Part shown: piece after piece, positions 1 through 6,227 of the stretch
Numbering within the stretch: the stretch's first letter is position 1
Layout of the letters: the number at the start of each line of letters is the position of its first letter
The notes under the pieces: generated by a model
Database searches by the model: none
Told to the model about the DNA's origin: nothing
What the model saw: only the letters and a program-made list of their open reading frames with translations
Position numbers and translations under genes: made by a program
Source: ZC4RG30 sp031424095
GTDB lineage: Bacteria > Pseudomonadota > Gammaproteobacteria > Steroidobacterales > Steroidobacteraceae
DNA: 13,195 nucleotides
NCBI GenBank assembly: GCA_031424095.1
Contig: JANPGU010000042.1
Location: forward strand, 1-13,195
Direction of reading: 5' to 3'

Positions 1-167
1 GTAGCTCGGCGACGCTCGGTAGTTTGTGACGTTTGATCTCACGCGTAGCCAGTCATTTGGTCACCCGTCTCGGATAGTCAGGTGCCTCAGCAGCACGGAA
101 TCGGTATGATTGGCGCGGGAGCCGAGAGAACGGCCTGCATGAAGAATGATTTTCGGCAGAAATGCAT

Positions 168-189
168 AGGCACTTCCGACGGTACCTAC
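168..189 (+). promoter_or_regulatory. Putative integrase arm-type sites, left copy
   Basis: The words AGGCACTTCC (168-177) and GACGGTACCTAC (178-189) abut here. Both words recur in the reverse order beside the second att-like repeat (1621-1642). Related GGTACTTCT/GGTACCTCC words lie upstream of the integrase stump. P4-type integrases bind short repeated arm sites flanking the att core, so arm-site function is inferred from the repetition and the position. Confidence 0.4.
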
Positions 190-216
190 GGGCCCGCCCG
201 GAGGTAGGCCCTAGGG

Positions 217-266
217 AAATCAATCGGTTACGTAGCGGTGAGGATCCCTCACTCTCCGCCAGTTTC
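217..266 (+). repeat. att-like direct repeat, copy 1 (tRNA-Ser 3'-end-like)
   Basis: A 50-bp sequence matches 1659-1708 at 46 of 50 positions. Its right half reads GGATCCCTCACTCTCCGCCA, which resembles the acceptor-stem 3' strand and CCA of bacterial tRNA-Ser genes. The rest of a tRNA is absent: there is no matching 5' acceptor strand upstream, and the T-loop is not the canonical TTCGAAT. It is therefore best read as an attachment-site duplicate left by integration into a tRNA-Ser, not as a functional tRNA. With copy 2 it bounds a segment of about 1.44 kb carrying a single gene. Confidence 0.65.
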
Positions 267-456
267 TATAAGTCGTTGAATAATAAGAATAAATATCACT
301 CGATGTGGATCCCGCATCCGAGCTTGTCCGCGAAGATCGATCTTTAGCTTTGTGAAACTTATCGCGATCAACGAGAGGCGGATCGGTCCCTGCATTTCAG
401 CGCATCCACTTCATAGCTTCTACATGAAGTGCATGAAACTGATGCTGCGTTTGGGC

Positions 457-485
457 TTGTTGAGTCGCATGCGCTAGCCTATAGT
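457..485 (+). promoter_or_regulatory. Sigma-70-like promoter of the nucleotidyltransferase gene
   Basis: A -35 candidate TTGTTG (457-462) and a -10 candidate TATAGT (480-485) are separated by 17 bases. The -10 box matches the consensus at five of six positions. Transcription would start around 491-493, giving a leader of about 25 nt before the ATG at 518. The last two bases of the -10 box lie inside the large inverted repeat at 484-516, so a protein bound there would block RNA polymerase. The call rests on spacing and box quality alone. Confidence 0.5.
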
Positions 486-516
486 TATCACATACTTTGC
501 AAAAGTATGTGATAAC
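484..516. promoter_or_regulatory. Perfect 15-bp inverted repeat, probable operator
   Basis: The arms GTTATCACATACTTT (484-498) and AAAGTATGTGATAAC (502-516) are exact reverse complements separated by the 3-base spacer GCA. The palindrome starts within the -10 box, covers the predicted transcription start and ends one base before the ATG at 518. This is the usual place for a repressor operator. As RNA it would also form a hairpin occluding the start region. No regulator is encoded beside it, so the binding protein is either the nucleotidyltransferase itself or a product made elsewhere. Confidence 0.6.
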
Positions 517-517
517 G

Positions 518-1531
518 ATGCAGCACCTGCACGATGAGGCAATCCGCACGCACTACGCCGAGCTCAAGGAACGGGCCCGTGCAGCGGGTCAACTCCTTCC
601 CGGAACCCCTGGAAGCATCGTTACTCACAGAGTGAAGGGCGGTTCATACCTCTCCCGGGCCTACTACGTCGCATCCTCGAAAAGGCTTGAGGACTATATC
701 GGCCCGGCAGAGAACGAAGACCTCAAGAGCGCCATCTCCGAGCGCATGCAGTTTTCGCAGTGGATGCTGGAGCGCGTAACCCAGCTAAGGAAGCTTGGCT
801 TCCAGGTCGCCGATCGTGAGACGGCACGCGTCCTCGTGGAACTCCACAACCTGGGCGCTTTCGAAGCGGGGCTTGTGCTCGTCGGAACTCTGGCCTATAT
901 GGCAAGGCTCAATGATCTGGGCATTGCCGCATTCAGCAGCAGGACCAGGGACATCGATGTGGCGCGCGAGAGCTGCATCAAGCTCGCGATACAGCTTGAG
1001 TTCCTGATTGCCTTGAAGGCAACCACTCTCCCGTTCGTTGAGGTTCCCGGTCTGACTCCAAGATCCCCCTCTACATCTGCAAAACTCCGCGGTGCCGGCG
1101 GGTTACGGATAGACGTCCTCACTTCCGGAGCCAGCCTTGGGACACCAGTGGTGATTCCGGAACTCTCCTGGCACGCCCAGGCAATCCCTTTCTACGACTA
1201 TCTTCTCAAGGATGCCGAGCCCAGCGCAGTAATGGCTGGTGGCCATTGCATTCCCGTTCGGATTCCTCAGGCAAGCCGGTTTATCTGGCACAAGCTGTAC
1301 TCAAGCCGCAGTCGGCGCGGGGAACCAGAGAAGGCGAAGAAGGATTACCAGCAGGCCGTGACGCTGACAGCAGCGCTCGGTGGTGATGGGTCGACAGAAC
1401 TCAAGGCTGCGTACAAGGAAGCGCCGGTCGCGCTCAAGAAGAAGCTGGCTCCGGGGTTGTTGGCGTTTGCCCGTGAATTCAAAGAGTCTTCGCCTGAAGT
1501 AGAGGAAGTTTTCCAGGCGCTACGCAGGTAG
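518..1531 (+). CDS. GSU2403/NTP_transf_8-type nucleotidyltransferase-fold protein
   Basis: This 337-aa protein has the layout I recall for the GSU2403-type (NTP_transf_8) family. An N-terminal segment with a degenerate G-S...Y...Y-x-GP pattern (about residues 30-63) is followed by a polymerase-beta-like nucleotidyltransferase core. Visible active-site elements are VGTLAY (G123), the D-x-D pair in RDIDVA (D145, D147) and a third acidic residue in LRIDVL (D199). A C-terminal helical part contains FIWHKLYSSRSR and KKDYQQA. The family should transfer an NMP to an unknown target; no substrate is evident. The ATG at 518 is preferred. The TTG at 497, which would give 344 aa, lies inside the operator palindrome and almost at the transcription start. 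No strong Shine-Dalgarno is seen. The gene stands alone between two att-like repeats and looks like mobile cargo, with no partner antitoxin-like gene beside it. Confidence 0.75.
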   Translation: MQHLHDEAIRTHYAELKERARAAGQLLPGTPGSIVTHRVKGGSYLSRAYYVASSKRLEDYIGPAENEDLKSAISERMQFSQWMLERVTQLRKLGFQVADRETARVLVELHNLGAFEAGLVLVGTLAYMARLNDLGIAAFSSRTRDIDVARESCIKLAIQLEFLIALKATTLPFVEVPGLTPRSPSTSAKLRGAGGLRIDVLTSGASLGTPVVIPELSWHAQAIPFYDYLLKDAEPSAVMAGGHCIPVRIPQASRFIWHKLYSSRSRRGEPEKAKKDYQQAVTLTAALGGDGSTELKAAYKEAPVALKKKLAPGLLAFAREFKESSPEVEEVFQALRR

Positions 1532-1611
1532 GACATGCGCTACATTTCGTGAAGGTCCGAGAGATGTTTGAGTCGGCTGCATGAGTCTTGATTTTCGTGG
1601 GTAGGCGTGTA

Positions 1612-1642
1612 GGTATTTCTGACGGTACCTACAGGCACTTCC
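1612..1642 (+). promoter_or_regulatory. Putative integrase arm-type sites, second copy
   Basis: GGTATTTCT (1612-1620), GACGGTACCTAC (1621-1632) and AGGCACTTCC (1633-1642) are contiguous. The last two are exact matches to the words at 178-189 and 168-177 but in swapped order. The swap means this is not one long duplication extending from the att core; the words themselves are the conserved unit, as expected for protein-binding sites. Confidence 0.4.
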
Positions 1643-1658
1643 ACAAGACGACACTTGA

Positions 1659-1708
1659 AAATCAATTGGTTACGAAGCGGTTAGGATCCCTCACTCTCCG
1701 CCAATTTC
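1659..1708 (+). repeat. att-like direct repeat, copy 2 (tRNA-Ser 3'-end-like)
   Basis: This matches 217-266 with four mismatches in 50 bases; the tRNA-Ser-like terminal segment (1683-1702) is identical in both. The integrase stump begins 158 bases to the right in the same orientation, which is the standard arrangement of an att core next to a P4-type int gene. Which copy is the ancestral target cannot be told, because no full tRNA is present in the window. Confidence 0.65.
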
Positions 1709-1798
1709 CGATCTCATGCAGGCTCAAGCGGTCTTGGAAACGCGGTAAATGCCGGGAATCTCAGGATTTTCGGGTCTCAGGGCGTTTCCCAAGCTCTC

Positions 1799-1840
1799 GG
1801 TACTTCTCAACCAGGCGTGGGTACTTCTGTAGGTACCTCC
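1799..1840 (+). promoter_or_regulatory. Cluster of GGTAC arm-type words before int
   Basis: GGTACTTCT occurs at 1799-1807 and 1820-1828, and GGTACCTCC at 1832-1840, all on the plus strand. The half-similar words near both att repeats point to one recognition sequence, roughly GGTACYTCY. Tyrosine integrases of this type carry an N-terminal arm-binding domain, and exactly that domain is encoded 26 bases downstream. Confidence 0.4.
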
Positions 1841-1865
1841 GCCGTTGGCCCGGGAGATACCTTAA

Positions 1866-2120
1866 ATGCTGACCGACAGCCACGTTCGCAATGAAAAGCC
1901 GTCACCTCGGCCGCGAAAGTTTTTTGATTCGCGCGGTCTGTACCTGCATGTGATGCCCAATGGGAGGCGCTATTGGCGATTCAACTACCAATTCGAGGGC
2001 AAGCTTAAGACTCTCGCCTTGGGTAGCCGATGCGGAGTGTTCGCAGTCAGCTTTGCGGTTATTGAAGCTGAGTCGGCGGAATACGAAATTCTTAAGCAGG
2101 GCCACGTTTCGAAGTTGGAG
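1866..2120 (+). pseudogene. Truncated P4-type tyrosine integrase (arm-binding domain only)
   Basis: The reading frame starts at ATG 1866 behind GGGAG (1852-1856). Its first 53 residues resemble the N-terminal arm-DNA-binding domain of P4-family integrases (DUF4102 type): a start like MLTDSHVRNEKP, then KFFDSRGLYLHVMPNGRRYW, then RFNYQFEGKLKTLALG. Similarity fades after that and is hard to follow past about residue 85. The frame stays open to 2462 but encodes nothing integrase-like there. The catalytic domain (R...H-x-x-R...H...Y) is absent from the window, so the gene is dead as a recombinase. The stump could still make an arm-site-binding peptide. The break point near 2120 is approximate. 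Confidence 0.7.
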
Positions 2121-2271
2121 CTGGACCCCATATCAGGATGGCAATTGGCCCACCCTGGAAAACAAAGTCCGAGTAGGAATCGCTCTGTAGCTTCGAACAG
2201 TTCACCCGATGCTGAGCCCCTTTTGAGCCCGAGCGTGCGGATACGTACGGACCGAAGGCCGCCCGCTCCGT

Positions 2272-2910
2272 ATGATCGACGCCATGCCCGAAATCAGGAA
2301 GCGCGCCGGGTGGAAGATGATTGTGCTTGCCATAATTGGCATCCTGCTTTGCGGCGTTGCCATTGTGACGATATTCGTCGAAAGGGAAGGGAGCTACACT
2401 CTAAGATCGCTGGGCGGTGGAGGCGATCCCAAGGCACTAATCCTGTATCACCCCAGCCGTGACGCTCACTTCACCGACGACCTCGCGCTTGCCATCGCGG
2501 ACGGCTTGCAGTCTGCGGGATATTCTGTCGATCTTGCGACCTTGACGAGCGTAACCCCCGGGCAGCCCACGGGCTATAGCCTGCTAGTCGTCGTCAGCAA
2601 CACATATTATTGGACGCCAGACCTGCCGACGCTGCAGTACCTGAAGCGCGCAAGACTCGGTGGTATTCCCACTCTTGGCGTGATCGCCGGCGCCGGGGCA
2701 ACAACCCGGTCCCAACAGATTCTGAAACGTTCGCTGTCAGGCAGTGGAGCTGCCGTGATCGGAATGCGCGCGTACTGGATCGCGCGACCTAACGACATGC
2801 AACGTTCGACAGAGCCCAATCGACAGGTCGCCGAGCAGCTCGCCCGACAGCTAGGCATCGCGGCGGGGACCGGGAACCTTGCGCCGCTGTTGCCAATCGG
2901 GAGTCCGTGA
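2272..2910 (+). CDS. Membrane-anchored flavodoxin-like protein
   Basis: The protein has 212 residues. A basic N-terminus is followed by one hydrophobic helix (about residues 16-35, MIVLAIIGILL onward), then a soluble domain with the alpha/beta pattern of flavodoxins. That domain includes KALILYHPSRDAHF (a degenerate phosphate-binding strand-loop), YSLLVVVSNTYYW and TPDLPTLQYLKR, then GIPTLGVIAGAGA. The classic S/T-rich FMN phosphate loop is poorly conserved, so cofactor binding is uncertain. Starts at 2272 and 2284 are both possible and neither has a good Shine-Dalgarno. It is not part of an obvious operon. It follows the decayed integrase and converges on the nitroreductase gene with a 161-bp gap in which I see nothing else. 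Confidence 0.6.
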   Translation: MIDAMPEIRKRAGWKMIVLAIIGILLCGVAIVTIFVEREGSYTLRSLGGGGDPKALILYHPSRDAHFTDDLALAIADGLQSAGYSVDLATLTSVTPGQPTGYSLLVVVSNTYYWTPDLPTLQYLKRARLGGIPTLGVIAGAGATTRSQQILKRSLSGSGAAVIGMRAYWIARPNDMQRSTEPNRQVAEQLARQLGIAAGTGNLAPLLPIGSP

Positions 2911-3071
2911 GCGTCGCGGTGGAAGACCAGCAGGAAGAATCGCAGGGCGAGGCCAGCAGGCTGCGGTCTCATCGGGTGCTCATGGCGCTTCGAGAGCAGA
3001 CGTGCGCTGCGCTTTCAAGTTGTGAACTAATGATTCAGCGACGTGAAGGTGCCGCGAGAGTATGGTTTGCG

Positions 3072-4256
3072 TCAGACCAGCACGGCCTGAACCGGTCTGC
3101 GGAGCGACGAGGGCATGACCGGTCCACGACCAAAGCGCACGACAAGGTCGGGGCGCTGGCCATTCATTCCGAAGGCCGTGGCGAACTGTGGTCGCACCGC
3201 CTGGACTTCAACCGGCTGGTTCACGAACGCATTGCGGATACCAAGTGCCGTGGCCTGCAGCGCGAAACGTTCATAGCAGCGGCCGACTTCGACCCAGTGC
3301 GCCTTGTCGGCGGACTGGCTGATGAAGATCGCGATCCCGGCGGAGCTGCGGATCTGCTGCGCATACTTGTCGTTCTCTGCCTTCGGCTTGAACAGCAGGC
3401 CGAAGGCGAGTTCGCCCAGCCAGGTCGGGATGTTCGGGCTTCCTGTGGTTGCGCTGTAGAGGCCGTCGCGTTTGCCAACCGCCTCGGCGCCATTGAAGCG
3501 AATCCAGCTCTTAAGTTCCTTGAGGAATGCCGGGTCTGACATCTGTGCGCTGTTGGCCTGAACCACGTAGTCGAGTACGCGTTCAACGGCGGCCCGCTCC
3601 GTGATTAGAAGAATTCGCACGCCGTTTGATGCGCCAGAACGCTCGAGCAGGCCGAGTTCCTCGTTGTTGATCGGCTTCGAGTCGTAGACACCCCTGGTGC
3701 ACTGCCGCGCCGCAATCGCATTAAACAAGGGCGATGTGTCGGCTGTTGTGGGTGCCAGCGCAATGCGGATCGAAGCGCGTGGAACGTCGAAGACAACCTC
3801 TCCCTGGAGTCCATGGGCCAGGGCCGCGTGGATGAGATTCTCGGCGGCGCAACCCAATGACACGAAGACGTGGTGGTCGTCCGGGTCCACAGCAGGACAG
3901 CGCCGTAGTAGATCCGGGAGGATGGTGATCGCCTGAGGTTCCAACGCGAATCGCCAGCACTGGGTGTTGTGACTGGAGGGCGCAAGCGTCGCGTTACGGA
4001 CGAGTTCATGACTGAGGGCTAAGCCACGCGGCCTGACCGTAGACCCGCCGCGTCTGATTTCAGCAGTGACAGCTTCGTAATCCCCAGGGTCGGTTCCAAA
4101 GTTGCAAGCTGACAATAGCGATATCCCGCCAAGGCCGGCTGGAACCGACGTGACGAACCTTCTGCGAGAGATGTTGACCACTTCAGCCTTTCTATCTGCG
4201 CCCTCATGGGCTGTATCGGCCTCGGATAGTGCAGGGTTCTTACCGCGAGAACTCAT
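3072..4256 (-). CDS. Acg-type nitroreductase-family protein with Tat/lipobox leader
   Basis: The predicted 394-aa protein begins with a cytosolic-looking lead. A twin-arginine stretch SRRRF (residues 30-34), a hydrophobic segment and LLSAC (47-51) follow, suggesting Tat export and possible lipidation at C51. The body matches Acg-like nitroreductases: ATLAPSSHNTQCWRF (89-103), then DPDDHHVFVSLGCAAENL and further conserved blocks; the usual proline after HNTQ is a cysteine here. Such proteins bind FMN, but their substrates are often unknown. The start at 4256 is chosen because AGGAG lies 8 bases upstream; a longer frame from 4325 lacks this and would bury the leader. It overlaps the end of the DUF6544 gene by 17 bp and is the last gene of the operon. 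An exported flavoprotein of this type would be unusual, so the leader may instead be vestigial. Confidence 0.75.
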   Translation of the reverse strand: MSSRGKNPALSEADTAHEGADRKAEVVNISRRRFVTSVPAGLGGISLLSACNFGTDPGDYEAVTAEIRRGGSTVRPRGLALSHELVRNATLAPSSHNTQCWRFALEPQAITILPDLLRRCPAVDPDDHHVFVSLGCAAENLIHAALAHGLQGEVVFDVPRASIRIALAPTTADTSPLFNAIAARQCTRGVYDSKPINNEELGLLERSGASNGVRILLITERAAVERVLDYVVQANSAQMSDPAFLKELKSWIRFNGAEAVGKRDGLYSATTGSPNIPTWLGELAFGLLFKPKAENDKYAQQIRSSAGIAIFISQSADKAHWVEVGRCYERFALQATALGIRNAFVNQPVEVQAVRPQFATAFGMNGQRPDLVVRFGRGPVMPSSLRRPVQAVLV

Positions 4257-5100
4257 GCGATATGCTCCTAACGGTGCCCCGGAAATAGGATCTCCGCCCA
4301 TCTGTTCGAAGCCATGCGGCTTCACCGTACATTGGCAGCAGCATGCCGTTTTGCCTGATGTAGTTGGACAAGGTGCACTCCCAGGGCAGCATGACCAGGT
4401 CCTTGCCGAAGTCGGCGCCGCGGGCGGCGGCGCGTACAGTTGTGATCAGACCGGCAGCATCGAAGATGAACAGCAGTCTCAACACCAGAGGGCCGTCGGT
4501 GATGGTGGCGTGCGCTGAACATTCATCGATGGGTTCCCAGCGAACACCCTGGCTAGGTAATAGTGCAGTGGGGTACCACGCCGCCTCCGCAAACCAACGC
4601 ATGTACTCGCCACGAGCAATATCGCCAGCGCCGTGCACTCTGGCAACGTTTAAGAGACCCAGTACTGCAGCGCGCAAATGGCCCTCGCCGGCAATGTAGC
4701 CGTCGAAAACCCGGACGGGCACGGCGGGAAACAGTCTCACTCGGGCGTCCCACAAGAATCCGGGACGGCTTGTAGTCACCCTCTGCTGGGAAGTAAACGG
4801 CTTCCAGCGGTTCTCGGTGGTCGACATGTTGAATGTACCGAACATGTCTATCGTAGCGGTGGTGATGAGGGGCTGCCGGTCCTCGAGGACTAAGCGGAAG
4901 TAGCGCTGCACCGGGTCAGGCAGGCCTTCGAGTTCTGCAGCATCGAAGCGACCGTGCGGTTCGAAATGGCAGTTCGACTCCAGCCGGGACGTGAGCGCTC
5001 GCGCTGAATCGGACCATCGCTTCCTGCCAAGGGCTGCCAAGCCGGCATAAGCCGTCGCGAGAAGGCTGACGGTGAGAATCGGCCAGTTTAGCGACATCAT
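4240..5100 (-). CDS. DUF6544-like membrane-anchored protein
   Basis: This 286-aa protein has one N-terminal membrane helix (about residues 4-25) and a long soluble domain. The conserved blocks are ones I associate with DUF6544-type proteins: LPDPVQRYFR (60-69), WKPFTSQQ, RPGFLWDARVR, EYMRWFAEAAWYPTALLPS, and GMLLPMYGEAAWL near the C-terminus. No enzymatic motif is evident and the function is unknown. The start ATG at 5100 shares its A with the TGA stop of the transaldolase gene (TGATG), so translation is probably coupled. A second ATG directly follows at 5097. The end overlaps the nitroreductase start. The family name is from memory; the blocks are seen in the sequence. Confidence 0.7.
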   Translation of the reverse strand: MMSLNWPILTVSLLATAYAGLAALGRKRWSDSARALTSRLESNCHFEPHGRFDAAELEGLPDPVQRYFRLVLEDRQPLITTATIDMFGTFNMSTTENRWKPFTSQQRVTTSRPGFLWDARVRLFPAVPVRVFDGYIAGEGHLRAAVLGLLNVARVHGAGDIARGEYMRWFAEAAWYPTALLPSQGVRWEPIDECSAHATITDGPLVLRLLFIFDAAGLITTVRAAARGADFGKDLVMLPWECTLSNYIRQNGMLLPMYGEAAWLRTDGRRSYFRGTVRSISHEFSR

Positions 5101-6227
5101 CAGACCGGCATTGCGTCATGCTTCAAGGCGCTACTCTTTGCGGCTATGCATGCAAGCATTTCATGCCAGGACTTGCAAAAGACAACTGCACCCTCCTGCT
5201 GCAAGCGGGCGGCGAGGCTGGTCGTGTCCAAACCCTCATAGGCAATCGCCGCGAGCTCCTGATCTGCGTCGCCGCCGTCGGGCGGCATGAGGCTGGCTAT
5301 CGAGCCATGTTCGGCAAATGCCCGAAGTGTTGGCTCGGGCATCGTATTAATCGTTCCGGGAGCTGCGAGCGCCTCCACATACAGCGTGGGGGATGCGTTC
5401 GGATCCTTGCTTCCAGTGCTGGCCCAAAGAAGGCGCTGTGCCGTGGCGCCTGCTCCACTCAATCTGCGCCACCGCGGCGACGCAAAGAGCTCGCGATAGG
5501 AAGCGTAAATCTGTCGGGCTACCGCAATGCCGAGGTGGTTCCGCAAATGGATCGGCAGCCTCTCATTGGCGGCCGCGTCCCACCGACTGACGAAGATGGA
5601 GGCAACCGACTCCACCCTCGGAGAGAGACCTGCTCCAAGTCGACGCTCAATCCCCCGCATAAAAGCCTCGGCAACGGCTAAATGCTGTTCCCGGGAAAAC
5701 AGCAAGGTGACATTTACAGGGACGCCGCGAAAGATCAATTCTTCAATGGCTGCAATTCCACAAGCATTCCCCGGGATCTTGATGAAAAGGTTCGGGCGCT
5801 CCGCGCAAGTATGCAGGTGTACGGCCGAACTCACACTTCCGGCGGTGTCATCAGCCAGATAAGGCGACACCTCCAGTGATACCCAGCCATCGATGCCACT
5901 GGTTGCTTCGTATATGGGCTTGAACAGATCCGCGGCCTCAGTCAGGTCTTCCAGCGCCAGCTCATAGAAGAGCGCCTCGCCAGAGCGGCCTGCATGAGCC
6001 TTCTTGCGGATGGCGACGTCGTAGAAGCCTGTTGTCCTGATTGCCCGTTCGAAGATGGTGGGGTTCGATGTTAGCCCAGTAACCAGATATCGATCGATGT
6101 AGTCACGCAGGGTGCCGTCGTGCAGCATCCCGCGCGTGATATTGTCCAGCCACAGACTCTGTCCGATTGAATGCAGCTGTTGAATGGCACTCAAGCTATT
6201 TCTTGATCTCGGTGATCTTTGTGCCAT
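5100..6227 (-). CDS. tal: Transaldolase
   Basis: The product moves a three-carbon dihydroxyacetone unit between sugar phosphates in the non-oxidative pentose phosphate pathway, in the cytoplasm. At 375 aa it matches the longer transaldolase class, without a fused glucose-6-phosphate isomerase domain. Seen motifs are LWLDNITRGML (25-35), GLTSNPTIFE (51-60), LFIKIPGN with Schiff-base lysine K150, VNVTLLFS (171-178), VASIFVSRWD (208-217), LLWASTGSKDP and INTMPEPTLRAF. The ATG at 6227 lies 32 bp inside the SYLF gene. A TTG at 6194, one base after the SYLF stop, would begin just before SAIQQLHSIGQ where family similarity starts and is a credible alternative; neither has a strong Shine-Dalgarno. 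It sits between an envelope protein gene and a membrane protein gene, so it is probably a stress-linked paralogue rather than the housekeeping copy. Confidence 0.9.
   Translation of the reverse strand: MAQRSPRSRNSLSAIQQLHSIGQSLWLDNITRGMLHDGTLRDYIDRYLVTGLTSNPTIFERAIRTTGFYDVAIRKKAHAGRSGEALFYELALEDLTEAADLFKPIYEATSGIDGWVSLEVSPYLADDTAGSVSSAVHLHTCAERPNLFIKIPGNACGIAAIEELIFRGVPVNVTLLFSREQHLAVAEAFMRGIERRLGAGLSPRVESVASIFVSRWDAAANERLPIHLRNHLGIAVARQIYASYRELFASPRWRRLSGAGATAQRLLWASTGSKDPNASPTLYVEALAAPGTINTMPEPTLRAFAEHGSIASLMPPDGGDADQELAAIAYEGLDTTSLAARLQQEGAVVFCKSWHEMLACIAAKSSALKHDAMPV

Larger units (their letters stand above)
1..483. other. Gene-poor left flank of the att region
   Basis: I see no convincing gene in this stretch. 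The open frame at 162-347 covers the repeat sequence and has no recognisable domain or good ribosome binding site. A 41-codon frame from GTG 352 to the stop at 475-477 has a basic, Met/Leu-rich end but no start signal I trust. The stretch does hold the first att-like repeat (217-266) with arm-type words on its left (168-189), and the promoter of the downstream nucleotidyltransferase gene at its right end. The first 160 bases show nothing I can name. Confidence 0.5.
1532..1865. other. Att/arm-site region upstream of the integrase stump
   Basis: No gene is supported here. The 94-codon frame at 1588-1872 simply runs through repeated non-coding sequence. The region holds arm-type words at 1612-1642, the second att-like repeat at 1659-1708, a short direct repeat TCTCAGG (1759-1765 and 1775-1781) and a cluster of GGTAC words at 1799-1840. 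It ends at the integrase start. The spacing of about 160 bp from att core to integrase ATG, with the integrase read away from the tRNA-like end, fits P4-type elements integrated at tRNA genes. Confidence 0.55.

Noticed and set aside
185..208. CCTAC...GTAGG inverted repeat near the first att copy
   Set aside because: A 5-bp stem with a 14-base loop is too weak to call a hairpin. The words are better explained as arm-type sites.
217..261. Possible tRNA-Ser gene
   Set aside because: Only the 3' acceptor/CCA-like part is present. No 5' acceptor strand, anticodon arm or canonical T-loop is found upstream. The same holds for 1659-1702.
162..347. 61-codon frame across the first att repeat
   Set aside because: It reads through repeat DNA and its sequence has no protein-like features.
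352..477. 41-codon frame from GTG ending MKLMLRLGLLSRMR
   Set aside because: No ribosome binding site or recognisable family. The MKLMLR similarity to the Crp/Fnr fragment at 6921 is short and probably coincidental.
1588..1872. 94-codon frame across the second att repeat
   Set aside because: It covers att and arm-type repeats and lacks any domain. A non-coding role explains the region better.
3074..3100. CAGACC...GGTCTG inverted repeat as a terminator between the convergent genes
   Set aside because: The stem is only 6 bp with a 15-base loop, has no T-run, and falls in the end of the nitroreductase coding sequence.
2907..3539. 210-codon plus-strand frame opposite the nitroreductase
   Set aside because: It is mostly antisense to clear nitroreductase homology, has no domain of its own, and is a shadow of a high-GC gene.
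5118..5681. 187-codon plus-strand frame opposite transaldolase
   Set aside because: It is antisense to well-conserved transaldolase motifs and is a shadow frame.
6203..6217. Possible Fnr/Anr box TTGATCTCGGTGATC
   Set aside because: The right half does not match ATCAA. It lies inside the end of the SYLF coding sequence, not in a promoter.
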